Shown: positions 44,946 through 55,672, counted from the first letter of the stretch. The stretch: DNA of 64,000 nt from Acinetobacter amyesii (GCF_002018365.1 NZ_MVKX01000003.1:248001-312000), one strand, 5' to 3'. The notes: generated by a model from the letters alone, not told the origin. A program made the numbers and translations.

Positions 44946-44994
44946 GAAGGAGCGAATCATCGCCCCTTCCCCATTATCCAACCAAGGTTGGATA
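44946..44994 (-). promoter_or_regulatory. Two hairpins in the rpsO-pnp spacer
   Basis: On the minus strand, TATCCAACC pairs with GGTTGGATA (44975-44994), then GAAGGGGCGA pairs with TCGCTCCTTC (44946-44969, one G-T pair). No T run follows. In E. coli the pnp leader hairpin here is cut by RNase III and used by PNPase for autoregulation, so a similar role is likely but inferred. Confidence 0.6.
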
Positions 44995-45059
44995 GACTTT
45001 AGTTTTCAGTAATACAGCACTAAGCATGCAATAGTCCGAAAATAAAAGTTTAAATCGAA

Positions 45060-45329
45060 TTAACGACGTAAACCTAAAGCAGCAATCAATGCGCTGTAAC
45101 GAGTAGCGTCTTTACCTTTAAGGTAGTCAAGAAGCTTACGACGTTGGTTAACCATACGGATAAGACCGCGACGGCTATGGTGGTCGTGTTTGTGCTCTTT
45201 GAAGTGACCTTGTAAATCATTGATTTGAGCAGTTAAAAGAGCTACTTGAACTTCTGGTGAACCAGTGTCGTTTTCAGCGCGAGCGAATTTTGCAACGATC
45301 TCTGCGCGATCTGCGTTTGTTAAAGCCAT
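45060..45329 (-). CDS. rpsO: 30S ribosomal protein S15
   Basis: This 89-residue protein binds 16S rRNA early in small-subunit assembly. It matches S15 throughout: [20 protein letters not shown], then [20 protein letters not shown] and [16 protein letters not shown] lies upstream of the ATG. It is the first gene of an rpsO-pnp unit. Confidence 0.98.
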   Translation of the reverse strand: MALTNADRAEIVAKFARAENDTGSPEVQVALLTAQINDLQGHFKEHKHDHHSRRGLIRMVNQRRKLLDYLKGKDATRYSALIAALGLRR

Positions 45330-45418
45330 TCGATTTCTCCGAGATGCTTATAAAGTTAACTTTTGATACGAATCAACTGATAAATCAGCTGACTGCCGTG
45401 CATCACTACAGCAAGTGC

Positions 45419-45424
45419 ATTATA
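45419..45424 (-). promoter_or_regulatory. Candidate -10 box of rpsO
   Basis: TATAAT on the minus strand lies 90 bases before the rpsO ATG. The TTGCAA farther upstream is 20 bases away, longer than ideal, so the promoter call is moderate. Confidence 0.4.
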
Positions 45425-45668
45425 TTAAGGGAAAATCGTCCCAATTGCAAAAAGAGATGGCCGACTTCGTCAGGTTTTCATGACGACAATAGCGCCTTAT
45501 TTTTCACATCGATTCCATTATAAATTTTTTATATGTTTCGATACTTTATGCGACACAAAACCGCATATTTCTAACATGTTGAATACGATGTCATTGAATG
45601 AATTTTAAACTGATTTTTTGATATATTTTGCCACTCGATGTTTAACATGCAAAACTCAAAGTGGAATG

Positions 45669-45705
45669 ATTAAAAAAAAGCCCGAGCTAAGCTCGGGCTT
45701 TTTTG
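45669..45705. terminator. Strong bidirectional intrinsic terminator
   Basis: AAGCCCGAGC pairs with GCTCGGGCTT around a TAA loop, with A and T runs on the two sides. No annotated gene ends right at it on either strand, so what it terminates is open. Confidence 0.85.
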
Positions 45706-45950
45706 CGCTGTAGTTTCTTCTTTTTTAGTTATTGTTTTATTATTTATTGTTTTATGTGGCGCTTTTCCGCGTCCTTATGTCAAACATTCCATGTTTTAAC
45801 TTGCACTTCCTTATGTGGTAGATTTTGCCACAACGGCTATTAGATAAAAGTCGTATTTTTCGTATCTATATGTAAGCTTTTTCGTACATCGGTTAAGCTC
45901 TATTTCTTTTCTGTTACAGCGTATAGGCATTTCTTATTTTCCAGACATAA

Positions 45951-45986
45951 AAAAGCCCTGTAGTCTCTCCCAAAACTACAAGGCTT
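45951..45986 (-). terminator. Minus-strand terminator-like hairpin
   Basis: AGCC-C-TGTAGT pairs with ACTACA-A-GGCT and is followed on the minus strand by a T run. It lies 212 bases after the recD stop and could end the recCBD transcript or a separate RNA. Confidence 0.65.
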
Positions 45987-46197
45987 AGCGGCTGTAAGTT
46001 TCCTATTTCCTTACTTCACTGTAAGTTCGCTGTCTTTTGACGTTATTCTTATACTTTTGCGATTTTACTCAACCATCCGTGTTGAGTTCTTTTTCTGTGA
46101 AGTCATCTTCTCAAAAAGCTCTAAAAAGCTCTATGCGCAAATCTCCTGAATCGATGTAAGCCATTTCTTACAAAATACGGTACATTTTGCCTAGGCT

Positions 46198-48123
46198 TTA
46201 CAAAGGTAGGTGATTGTTAATTTTTTCTAACAGACCACTGACACGCGCTGTTCTTTTTATAAGCGCTTTTGCCAATGCATCTTTTGCAACAAGCAAACTC
46301 ACCACTTTTTTTGCACGAGTGATGGCGGTATAAATCAGCTCTTTACTCATCATTTCAGTTGCATGATTTTCCAAAACTACCGCCGTATGGGTAAATTCAG
46401 AACCTTGAGACTTATGTATGGTCAAGGCATAGGCGGTTTCTATACTTTTAGGTAACCGTGTTGCCACAACCCATTTATCCAAACTTGGAAAATAAACCTC
46501 AAACTGCGACTTTTCCGTCATCGGTCGTTTTAAGCAAATCCCGATATCACCATTTGATAGTCCAAGTTGATAATCGTTATAGGTCATCATGACTGGACGA
46601 CCCACATACCAATCCCCTTGTTTCAACACACCCAAGGTATTTAAGACCCGAAGTTCAATCTGCTGATTGAGTTCATGTAAACCTAATTTTCCATGTCGAA
46701 TGGCCGATAGAATCCGATAATCATCAAAATAGCGAATCAATTGGGCTAACCAATCTGCATATTCAGCGGGTTGCTCTGGCCATTGTTTTAACCATGCCAC
46801 ATAGGGCTGAAAACCATACATCAGTTGATCATAATATTTTGCCCAATGTGCCGCACTGTTCGTGGCGTCGGGGAGATATTGCAACTGAATCACATCGCTC
46901 ATATTCGGTGTCAGTTGGATCGGCTGAAGCTCGGATGCAGACACTACCTGATGTTCGAATTTCGCCAGAACTTCTGTGGTTGTTTGCTGCTGTTCTTGTT
47001 GTTGAATAAAACTAGCAAACTCACCAATGGCTGCACCTTGCACAAAACGGCGGCTAGTCTGTAAATGGGTGCGGTTGGCTTGTAAGGCATCGACATCCTG
47101 AAGGTTGGCCAAAACTGCGCCAACATCGACCGAAGCCAGTTGTTCTGCATCCCCCAATAGAATCAGCTTGCTGTGTTGAGGGATTGCCGCGAATAGCATC
47201 TGCGCCAAACTTAAATCCAACATGGAGGCTTCATCGACCACAATAACGTCATAGGGTAAGCGTTGGCGCTCATTAAACCGAGGAATAGCGCGCGTCCCTA
47301 AACCCAATAGACGATGCAAAGTTACGGGTTTCAAATGTTTGTGAATAATCGAATAATGCTGCAATGCAGGATCTTTAAACGCTGCTTGTAAGGCTTCTTC
47401 CATTCGCTGCGCCGCTTTTCCTGTCGGCGCTGCCATCGCAATTCTTAAATTTGGATTTTGCTCATTCAACACGGCAATAATCCGTGCCAAGGTATAGGTT
47501 TTACCTGTCCCAGGCCCACCGGTAATGATATTAAAATTGTGCTGACACACCATGTGCAGTGCTTGAATCTGATGTGGATCGGTCAGTAAATCCTTTTCAA
47601 TATTAAGCGTCTGCGTTTGATTAAGATCTTGTCCAGTTTGCTGCTTTAAACGTGCGACTTGCTTAGCCAAAGCATTTTCTAATGCCCAATAGCGATAGAG
47701 ATAAAGTCGCTGTGAATCAAAAATAAAAGGTGCAACAGGTGTTTTTTCAGTTTGCTCATGCTGAACCATCTGAGCCAAACATTGAATCTGTGCATCTTCG
47801 GCCAAGATACAACTGTCGCCTTTTTCCACGGCTTGCATCAATTGTTGAATTAACTGATTTGCAGCAGGATGACTGGCTTGATTGGGTAAATAATGTTGGA
47901 TTAAATAGTCAATCCAATCCGGTAAAACCGCATCTAAATCAGCAGTTTCTTGGGTATTTTGAGTAACTAAAACCTGCGTTTCTACAGTGTTTTCTTGTCC
48001 CGCGTGCAAAGGCTGTGCTGACAAGGCTTTTTGATCATTTTCCACACAGTTATCCTCAAACTTATCCACAAAGCAACTCATTGTTTCAGCGTGAATATTT
48101 TTATCTTTTTCGTGCATATTCAC
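46198..48123 (-). CDS. recD: Exodeoxyribonuclease V alpha subunit (RecD)
   Basis: This 641-residue 5'-3' helicase subunit of RecBCD processes double-strand ends for recombination. The Walker A motif is TGGPGTGKTYTLARI at 201-215, followed by the DEAS box VVDEASMLDLSLAQ and the C-terminal ALTIHKSQGSEF. The N-terminus has about 65 poorly conserved residues. The start overlaps the recB stop (ATGA), so it is translationally coupled. Confidence 0.93.
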   Translation of the reverse strand: MNMHEKDKNIHAETMSCFVDKFEDNCVENDQKALSAQPLHAGQENTVETQVLVTQNTQETADLDAVLPDWIDYLIQHYLPNQASHPAANQLIQQLMQAVEKGDSCILAEDAQIQCLAQMVQHEQTEKTPVAPFIFDSQRLYLYRYWALENALAKQVARLKQQTGQDLNQTQTLNIEKDLLTDPHQIQALHMVCQHNFNIITGGPGTGKTYTLARIIAVLNEQNPNLRIAMAAPTGKAAQRMEEALQAAFKDPALQHYSIIHKHLKPVTLHRLLGLGTRAIPRFNERQRLPYDVIVVDEASMLDLSLAQMLFAAIPQHSKLILLGDAEQLASVDVGAVLANLQDVDALQANRTHLQTSRRFVQGAAIGEFASFIQQQEQQQTTTEVLAKFEHQVVSASELQPIQLTPNMSDVIQLQYLPDATNSAAHWAKYYDQLMYGFQPYVAWLKQWPEQPAEYADWLAQLIRYFDDYRILSAIRHGKLGLHELNQQIELRVLNTLGVLKQGDWYVGRPVMMTYNDYQLGLSNGDIGICLKRPMTEKSQFEVYFPSLDKWVVATRLPKSIETAYALTIHKSQGSEFTHTAVVLENHATEMMSKELIYTAITRAKKVVSLLVAKDALAKALIKRTARVSGLLEKINNHLPL

Positions 48124-51100
48124 GTTTTAGCCACAACCTTTTCGCTCAATATTGCATCGAGGTTTTGAATGAATGTATCCGCCGGCTTCCAGTGATATAC
48201 CCCACGATCGGACTGTCCATCCATACCACGAAGATACAAATAACTCGCCCCACCCAAATGCTGCGTCATATCATAGTCTTTCATTACGGCTTTCAAATAA
48301 CGATGCAGGGCCACCAAATATAAAGCCGCCTGCAACCAGTAACTAGAATGACTCATACTTTCTCGAATATAGGTATGATCATAATGTGCGGTCTGATCGC
48401 CTAAGAAATTACTTTTATAATCGGCAATGTGATAGCGCTGACCATCAAAATACACCAAGTCAATCGACCCCGTCAGATAGCGTGCTGTAAACACATCATT
48501 CAAATCTTGTATCTGTAAATCTGGCTCATTCAGGCGTTCAAATAGCAAGCGTATTTTACGTATCGCCAATGCACGATCTGCCATACTTAAATGAAAGTCC
48601 ATTTCTGAACGATATTCGCCATCATTTAACTGATGCAAGCTAAAACCATCATGCAATGGTGTATGAATAATTTGACTGTACCATTCCTGCATTTCTTCAA
48701 TCAGTTCAGCTTCATCTTGCTCAGGGTTTGCCGTTTGCCCGAACTGTTTTATCAAGTTTTGCAACATTTGCGGCGAATCAAACTCAACATCACTATGAAA
48801 GCGCGAAGCGATGGCTTTGGCCAACTTCTCTTCTGGGGTACTAAATCGAACTTTTTCCATCAATTTATGCAAGAAACTTCCGGGCTTGGTTCCCTTTGGA
48901 AAATGCCGTTTAATCCAGCTAATTTTCTCTGCAGTGTCTGCTTCAATAATTTCAAGCTGTTCAACCTCATCGGCAGCACTGTCTTCTTGTTCGGTCATTA
49001 CCGCTGCCAGTTGGTCACGTTGTATGTGCGCCTTATGCGCCGTGCGCGTGAGCGCGGTAAAACTGGTGGTTTCCCGTGGATAAAAATGGCTGTTAGGAAT
49101 CTCTTCCGCCTCTAATACAACAGCTTCAACCTGAGTCTGAGTCAAAATCGGTGGTGCTGCACGCAAGACATCAGCATCCGCACTATCTGCATGTTGGAAC
49201 AGATCTGGTGCACTTCCACGCCAAAATGTCAGTCCTGAGCGTGCTTCTGCCAATTGTTTCTTTTCGACTTCATGATGACGTAGCACGGCATAAACACGAT
49301 AACTGGCACGGGTCAACGCCACATACCACAAGCGATGATGCTCTGCTTCATTACGCGCATCATTTTGTTGAATATCATCTTCGGGTAAGTCCGAAGACTT
49401 CACGGCAATCACACGTTCTAACCCTAGGCTTTTTTGCTGATTGTCTTTAAGGGAAAAATTCAAATTACCTTTTTCACTTAAGCCCGCATTTGCTCCCAAT
49501 AAAAACACACAACCAAATTCTAAGCCTTTGGATGCATGAATCGTCATCAGTTGCACCCCCAATTGCCCAGTCAATTTACGCTCTTGGGTACTTTCATTAT
49601 TGATGCCTAAATTGATTTGGCGAATAAACCATTGATAGAGCTTATGCGCACCCGTGTAGTGTTCACTTTGCTGACTTAATAATTCTGCGATATGGCGTAA
49701 ATTCACCACTGTGCGTTCATTATCTCGACTTTGCCCAGCCACCAAACGTGTCCACACCTGAAAAACCGTCATGCAGCTATTCCACGCGCTGCGGAATCCT
49801 TGCTCATTCCAAATTTGTCGGATCTGTTCGAGTTTTTCGATGATTTCGCTCAGTCCATCCGCTTGCTGTTCGAGTGCGACCAGTTGTTTCAGATCAAAAC
49901 CCAATAAACGGCTCAGCAGCGCACGTTTCACCTTGGCTTCTTGATAAGGATTTAAAATCGCAGTCAGCAAAGCGGCAACATCTTGTGCGACGGAACTTTT
50001 ATAGACACTGTCCCGAGAGGCTTTATAACAAGGAACGCCCAGCTGTAATAAACATTGTTGTACTTGCTCTAAGTCGAAATGGTTTTGCCCCAAGACCGCA
50101 ATATCGTTTGCTGTCAGTGCTCGCTGGGTATTGTTGTCTTGAAAATATAAATGTCCTTGCTGAGCTTGGTTGAGCAATGACTGAATCTGCCAAGCCACTT
50201 GCTCTGCTTCATTCAACGTTTCATCCAAAGCCAACCAACGCAGCGGTTTTGGATTGACTTGCTCATGATCAATCAGCGGAGGATGCTCGCGCTCACCTGC
50301 TTGAATCGGGGTGTATTCAACTTGCTCACCAAAGTCCATTTGCCGATGAAACAAGGCATCCACCACTTCAACCAAGTTTTTGACTGAACGATGGTTTTTG
50401 TTCAAGGTATAACAACGCCCACCCTTGGCTTGAATATCATGACGCGCTTTACGATAGGTCAGCATGTCACCGCCACGGAACCCATAAATCGCCTGTTTGG
50501 GGTCGCCGACCATAATCATACAGCCCTGATGTAAGCGCTCCTTGACCCGCCAAATGCTAGAAAGCATGTCATCTTGATCTTGGTTGGTATCTTGAAATTC
50601 ATCGACTAAAATCAGTGGATATCGTGCTAAAACATGGGCAGCAAAACTGTCTTTCCCTGCTGCTGAGCTTTGCTGTAAGGCTTCCGATAAGGTCCGAATT
50701 TGTTGTGAAAAGGTGGTTTCCCCAGCGTGGGACAACACTTGAGGCAAACGCTTTTTAACTTCCTGCGCCAAATAAAAATTTAGATATTGTTCTGCTTGAT
50801 TGATATGTTCATAAGCGCTGAGTACCGCTCGGAGTTGTTGAATAAAAGCATGTTGATAAAATTCTTTTGAGACATCCGGCTGTTCCTCAACTATTTTGTC
50901 TTTAAAGACACGTGGCTTAAATTCAGTTTTATTCGGATCATAAAACAATGAACGAATGGCTTTCATCGTCGGTTGTAACACGTCGGACTGAGTCAAAACC
51001 CCTTGGCTACCCGCAGCTTCAAAGTGCTGTAAAAACTCGGGAATGCGTGTGTTAAAGGTGACAAAAAATGCCCCTTTATTAAAACGTCGAGCGTCCACTA

Positions 51101-51890
51101 GGTTTTTATAATGACTTGCGGCATCAAAACACGCTGCAAGTTCTACACGAGCAGCAGGCAGCATTTGCGCAAGCTGATGACACATCGCTTCAAAAAGCGC
51201 TAAGGCATTTTCAGGTAATTCAGGGACGCGCAAATCCACCGATGGGAAGTTTAGACTTTCCTTTACCACGCCCAGATAGTATTCAGGGCCTTTCAACTGA
51301 TGATTCAACATCAAATATTCAATCAAATGTGCAGGCTGCTGCTGAATCCAATCTCTTAATAAATCATGAATGATCCGTTCAATATGCAGATCTTCATCAT
51401 CACTGATTTGCACCTGTTCGATGCGACCACTTTCAAAGGCAAATTCACGTAATAACTTTTGACTAAAGCTGTCCAAGGTCCCAACAAACAATTCTTCATA
51501 TTGTTGTAAGACCACGTTCAGACGATTGTAGGCATAATCTAAATGATGCCCATGATCTTTCAACACCTGCTGATACAACGGGTCACTCAAACTTTGCTGA
51601 AGTTCGGCCAATTCATCTTGAGAAGCCGCGAGCAGGCCATAAATAAAGTCACGGGTTTCTTCAATCCGCAGTCGTACTCGCGCTTTGAGTTCCGCTGTAG
51701 CCTTACGTGTAAAGGTGGTGGCAATGACCTGATTCGGCATATAGCGATCGAGAAAAATCCGTACCATCAAACTGGAAAGCGTATAGGTTTTACCAGTACC
51801 CGCAGAAGCTTCAATCCAATGCAGCCCAGTAAAGCTCATGTCTGCAATCGGGTTGGTGGACATTTTCATCGTTTGCTGTGGCATATTCAT
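48120..51890 (-). CDS. recB: Exodeoxyribonuclease V beta subunit (RecB)
   Basis: This 1256-residue subunit has a 3'-5' UvrD-type helicase and a C-terminal nuclease domain. Walker A is EASAGTGKTYTL at residues 27-38, followed by FTRKATAELKARV, LVDEFQDTNQDQ, GDPKQAIYGFRGGD and LMTIHASKGLEF. The nuclease active site is visible near the C-terminus (GSIDLVYFDGQRYHIADYKSN). The start overlaps the recC stop and the end overlaps recD. Confidence 0.96.
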   Translation of the reverse strand: MNMPQQTMKMSTNPIADMSFTGLHWIEASAGTGKTYTLSSLMVRIFLDRYMPNQVIATTFTRKATAELKARVRLRIEETRDFIYGLLAASQDELAELQQSLSDPLYQQVLKDHGHHLDYAYNRLNVVLQQYEELFVGTLDSFSQKLLREFAFESGRIEQVQISDDEDLHIERIIHDLLRDWIQQQPAHLIEYLMLNHQLKGPEYYLGVVKESLNFPSVDLRVPELPENALALFEAMCHQLAQMLPAARVELAACFDAASHYKNLVDARRFNKGAFFVTFNTRIPEFLQHFEAAGSQGVLTQSDVLQPTMKAIRSLFYDPNKTEFKPRVFKDKIVEEQPDVSKEFYQHAFIQQLRAVLSAYEHINQAEQYLNFYLAQEVKKRLPQVLSHAGETTFSQQIRTLSEALQQSSAAGKDSFAAHVLARYPLILVDEFQDTNQDQDDMLSSIWRVKERLHQGCMIMVGDPKQAIYGFRGGDMLTYRKARHDIQAKGGRCYTLNKNHRSVKNLVEVVDALFHRQMDFGEQVEYTPIQAGEREHPPLIDHEQVNPKPLRWLALDETLNEAEQVAWQIQSLLNQAQQGHLYFQDNNTQRALTANDIAVLGQNHFDLEQVQQCLLQLGVPCYKASRDSVYKSSVAQDVAALLTAILNPYQEAKVKRALLSRLLGFDLKQLVALEQQADGLSEIIEKLEQIRQIWNEQGFRSAWNSCMTVFQVWTRLVAGQSRDNERTVVNLRHIAELLSQQSEHYTGAHKLYQWFIRQINLGINNESTQERKLTGQLGVQLMTIHASKGLEFGCVFLLGANAGLSEKGNLNFSLKDNQQKSLGLERVIAVKSSDLPEDDIQQNDARNEAEHHRLWYVALTRASYRVYAVLRHHEVEKKQLAEARSGLTFWRGSAPDLFQHADSADADVLRAAPPILTQTQVEAVVLEAEEIPNSHFYPRETTSFTALTRTAHKAHIQRDQLAAVMTEQEDSAADEVEQLEIIEADTAEKISWIKRHFPKGTKPGSFLHKLMEKVRFSTPEEKLAKAIASRFHSDVEFDSPQMLQNLIKQFGQTANPEQDEAELIEEMQEWYSQIIHTPLHDGFSLHQLNDGEYRSEMDFHLSMADRALAIRKIRLLFERLNEPDLQIQDLNDVFTARYLTGSIDLVYFDGQRYHIADYKSNFLGDQTAHYDHTYIRESMSHSSYWLQAALYLVALHRYLKAVMKDYDMTQHLGGASYLYLRGMDGQSDRGVYHWKPADTFIQNLDAILSEKVVAKT

Positions 51891-54800
51891 TTTTTCACCT
51901 CAGGCTTGATGACATTGAGTTTTTTTAGGCCGTCATCCGCCTCGGTATCCATCACATGATATAAACGTTCTGCATAATAACGACAGGACAATGCCAGAAG
52001 CTCATCTGCCGCTTGTTGCTGTAAAATAAAGCTCCAATCACGATGGTGGCTATTGGCTTCATTCGACTCCAACTCCACTCCACCAAAACTATGATTTTTC
52101 AGCCATTCCTCTTGAAGCTTTGCAAAATTATCTGGCATGAGTTGGCCTGTTTCATTTTCCACCCAAGTGCATTTTTCTTGGCGAATTAAGGCAGCAGGCA
52201 GCACCACAGGACGTTTTTGTGCATGTTTCCACATCGCCACCCACTCACTGAGCTGTAGCTTGGCTTGTGCAGAGCTTAATCCACAACAAACAATGCTTTT
52301 ATCATTACAAATTACTTCACGACGATACGTCGCGCCCTCATCGCCTAAGTCTAGATAGCTCAACCACAGTAGGTATTCGAGCCACGTTTGCGTCTGACGT
52401 TTAGGCTTTGCCCCAGATGCCATACAACTTAACCAATGCATACTCTGAGGGTCTTCAGGCACAGTGATACTCAGTATCAAATGCGGTTCAAGCTGTAGGT
52501 TTTGTAAGGTGGTCGCGGTTACACGGCGTCCATCTAAACGCGCTAATAACTGTGCCTGCTCTTGCAAACTGAGCTTCCAAGTCGCTATTTGGCTATGTCC
52601 CACAGGCAGAACATCTTGGAACAAGGCCATGTCCGGTTCAGTTAGAGTCGTAGAGTTCTGATCCTCAGCTTGATCGACACGAGATGCAGGCTGTACATAA
52701 TGCTTTTGCAATAAGTCACGGACATGATATTGCTGGAACCGGTCAAGCAATAAAGGCTCTTGCTGCGGCAATTGGTCACCAGTATAGACACTGGCCACGC
52801 CAAGCGTTTTCAAATATGCACGGGCAGGAAACACCACATCTTTAATCCATTCCTGACCATCTAATACCCGTACTTCTTGTTCATCATGCACAGGATAATC
52901 ACGGTTAATCCACGATTGGCGTTGCCCCGGCTGATCTAGAATATGTTCCGCCACAGCAAACCATTGATCTTTATATCGTAGGTTTTTCGACTGCTGAAAA
53001 CCCATCGGATCAAAAGGCTGCAAAGGATAAATATGGTATAGCGGTTCGAGTTGTTGTGGAATGCGTAAGCCATCCAAATCCAACATGGCATCATGGGGTT
53101 GGTTCAATTGCTGCGGCTGAATCATTCGTGCGAGGAATTGGCTAAATTCATAAATCACGGAGGATGGCTCTCGACTTTCACCATCATTGACATCAAAGCC
53201 ATTATAGAAAATCCACAAGGACTGTCGGGCAAATAATAAGGCATCTAAAAATGCACCTTTATCATCTTCCAAACGTGAGCGATCACCCAATACCGGTTTA
53301 AACACATCCATCAAATCAAAAGGCACTTGCTGATCACGACGCGGAAATTTGCCGCTATCCATGTTCATCAACACCACCAATGAAAATGGGACTTGGCGGA
53401 TTTTCCCCATATCCGCAAAGGTCACTGACCCTGTCGGTTCGATCTGATCGGCAGAGCTATCGATGCCTTGTTGTATTTCTTTGAGCAGCAAAGATAATGG
53501 TAAATTAAAACTGTTTGGGAGCGACTCAACTTTATCACTTTGAGCATTGTGCAGACGTTGCGTCATCGCACGCATCACACTGCGAATGGTTTCAAATGCT
53601 CGACCACTGGCTTCTACAAAAGGCTTTAAATCTGCATCTAATTGTTGCAACCACACTTTGACCGTCTGTGTGCTGAGATTCGGATTGAGCCAATCCCGAC
53701 GTGCACTGATATCTCGGTAGATCTGAATTAAAGTTTGCACCAACTCAAAATCACTACTCAACACCCCTGCAAAACTTAAGGTGTCCTCAAATACGGCATG
53801 CTGTGGTATCGCAATCCCTAACGCTAAACGGTCTAATGCAAATTTAAAGGTATAACGATAATCTCGGTCTTGCTCAGACAAATAAGCCAACATGTGCTGT
53901 TCGTCTAAACCGCGACGGAAACCGGCTTGAATCAGCAGTTCCATCATACGTTCCATTTGCACATGGTCGAGCTGATACAGTTCTTGCACCGCATTCAAAT
54001 TCAGCCAATCATGAAAATCTTCTGCGGTAAAACGGCCTTGGCTAATTTCAATGCGTCCAACAAAGGCTTGCCATGCATTTTGAATATCTTGGCTGACCAC
54101 CCCTGCAATTTTGACTGGGATATAAGGTAAATCCACAGCACTGCGTCCCATGCCACGAGTCGTCGAAAAGACCGTCCGAATATGCGGTTCCAGTTCTTTT
54201 AAATTCGGCACCAAGACCAAGATATCACTCGGATGGCGTGGCTCCTGTTCTGTGCCTTCGGCCAACCAATGTACCAACTGCTCCCGTAAAACCTCTAACT
54301 GACGCTGGCTAGAATGACAGACATGAAATTGAATCGATTCATCTGAGCCCGCGAGTGCATATTGATGCTGCTCGGGTTCTTCTAAGGTCATGATGTCATA
54401 TTGAATTTGAGCAAGCAGCGTTGTCGGCTCGGTGTCTGGAAAAATATCTTCCCAGCCTTCGCCACCAGACATATTCACCAATAATGCAAAATTATCCCGC
54501 GCGCGTTTACCTAAACGCGTCAATAATGAATGCTGTGATTCACGAAATTCCGCATTGGTCGTACTCAAATAGGCCTGAATTTGCACCGTGCTAACATTGG
54601 GATTTCGCTCAATATAACGCTGTTGTAATTTCAGGTTATAACGATCTTTCCAAACGGGATCGACCATGTCTGCCCAATACTCACGCGATGGGTTGAAATA
54701 CAACAGATGTACTTCGGTATACGCCGCCAAACGATATAAAAATTTCAGTTGTGCAGGGGGTAATTCTAAGGTCGTAAAGACAAAAATCTGTTCAGGCAAA

Positions 54801-55672
54801 CCGTTATAGGTTTGGTGACGCTCATCATCATCGCGTTCATCATCCTCAGCATCCAAATCAAACTGCTGCTGCCGATTTTGCTCAGCATGCGCCAAGGCAA
54901 ACCAAAATTTATTGTCTATTTCCTGACGGTCATTAAAGTCTTTTTGGAATACTTGATGCCACAGCCAACGCTGCCAATGCTCCAGTTGTCGAGCCTGAGT
55001 CGGTAGATATTCATCGGCTTGTTCTGGTTTCAAACCTGTGAGTTGCATGATATTTAACGGCTGGTTGTGACTCCACGCTTTTAGCCAGTCGGTATCGCAA
55101 TGTGGACAAACCCAGTGCTCAACACCTTCATCTGGGGTATGAATACAACTGCCACGAAAGGCCATGTAGTTGGTAAAAAGCCGAGTGACTTGAGCAGCGA
55201 TCCAGTACAACATTTCTTGGCGCTTTTGCTCACGTTTTTTTCGATCTGAAAGCTGTGCTGTACTGTCAAAAATACGCTGGACTAAGGGCTGCACATCTGT
55301 CGGAATCTGTGCTGCATCAAACTGATCAGCCGCAATAAAAACCGCTAAAGCATTATAAATACGCCATTGCATAATCAACGGCGGCATGTTGATACCTTTA
55401 ATCCGCTCACGGTCTTGTTTATTCGGCAAGGCCCAATCGTAGGCTTTCCACTGCAACCCTAAAATTTTACGATGATGCTTAATATTGGCACTAATACTGA
55501 TTTTTTCAGCAATTTGCTTTTCTAACCATGCAGCAATGGCTTGATCTGGCACCACGATATGTCGTTCTTGCAAGACGGACAAAGCATTGGTCGATTGATT
55601 CGATTTTAATTTTTCGATCAGACAATCCACCAAAACTTCGATTCGTTGACTTTGAATTACATGTATTGCCAT
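51887..55672 (-). CDS. recC: Exodeoxyribonuclease V gamma subunit (RecC)
   Basis: This 1261-residue subunit scans DNA for Chi and lacks helicase activity. It begins with an inactive helicase-like domain (ERHIVVPDQAIAAWLEKQIA) and has the family stretch FADMGKIRQVPFSLVVLMNM, GKFPRRDQQVPFDLM and GDRSRLEDDKGAFLDALLFA. It is the first gene of recC-recB-recD. The usual E. coli gene ptrA is not between recC and recB. Confidence 0.94.
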   Translation of the reverse strand: MAIHVIQSQRIEVLVDCLIEKLKSNQSTNALSVLQERHIVVPDQAIAAWLEKQIAEKISISANIKHHRKILGLQWKAYDWALPNKQDRERIKGINMPPLIMQWRIYNALAVFIAADQFDAAQIPTDVQPLVQRIFDSTAQLSDRKKREQKRQEMLYWIAAQVTRLFTNYMAFRGSCIHTPDEGVEHWVCPHCDTDWLKAWSHNQPLNIMQLTGLKPEQADEYLPTQARQLEHWQRWLWHQVFQKDFNDRQEIDNKFWFALAHAEQNRQQQFDLDAEDDERDDDERHQTYNGLPEQIFVFTTLELPPAQLKFLYRLAAYTEVHLLYFNPSREYWADMVDPVWKDRYNLKLQQRYIERNPNVSTVQIQAYLSTTNAEFRESQHSLLTRLGKRARDNFALLVNMSGGEGWEDIFPDTEPTTLLAQIQYDIMTLEEPEQHQYALAGSDESIQFHVCHSSQRQLEVLREQLVHWLAEGTEQEPRHPSDILVLVPNLKELEPHIRTVFSTTRGMGRSAVDLPYIPVKIAGVVSQDIQNAWQAFVGRIEISQGRFTAEDFHDWLNLNAVQELYQLDHVQMERMMELLIQAGFRRGLDEQHMLAYLSEQDRDYRYTFKFALDRLALGIAIPQHAVFEDTLSFAGVLSSDFELVQTLIQIYRDISARRDWLNPNLSTQTVKVWLQQLDADLKPFVEASGRAFETIRSVMRAMTQRLHNAQSDKVESLPNSFNLPLSLLLKEIQQGIDSSADQIEPTGSVTFADMGKIRQVPFSLVVLMNMDSGKFPRRDQQVPFDLMDVFKPVLGDRSRLEDDKGAFLDALLFARQSLWIFYNGFDVNDGESREPSSVIYEFSQFLARMIQPQQLNQPHDAMLDLDGLRIPQQLEPLYHIYPLQPFDPMGFQQSKNLRYKDQWFAVAEHILDQPGQRQSWINRDYPVHDEQEVRVLDGQEWIKDVVFPARAYLKTLGVASVYTGDQLPQQEPLLLDRFQQYHVRDLLQKHYVQPASRVDQAEDQNSTTLTEPDMALFQDVLPVGHSQIATWKLSLQEQAQLLARLDGRRVTATTLQNLQLEPHLILSITVPEDPQSMHWLSCMASGAKPKRQTQTWLEYLLWLSYLDLGDEGATYRREVICNDKSIVCCGLSSAQAKLQLSEWVAMWKHAQKRPVVLPAALIRQEKCTWVENETGQLMPDNFAKLQEEWLKNHSFGGVELESNEANSHHRDWSFILQQQAADELLALSCRYYAERLYHVMDTEADDGLKKLNVIKPEVKK

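Larger units (their letters stand above)
45330..46197. other. Gene-free stretch of 868 bases between recD and rpsO
   Basis: No supported ORF. It holds a probable rpsO -10 box, a strong bidirectional terminator (45669-45705) and a minus-strand terminator-like hairpin (45951-45986). A direct repeat (GCTCTAAAAAGCTCTA, about 46117-46132) lies close to recD. Minus-strand RNA between recD and these hairpins could form a small RNA or a long recD 3' end. Confidence 0.5.

Noticed and set aside
48633..49115. 160-codon plus-strand frame inside recB
   Set aside because: Recognisable RecB helicase and nuclease motifs occupy the opposite strand; the frame is a by-product of codon bias.
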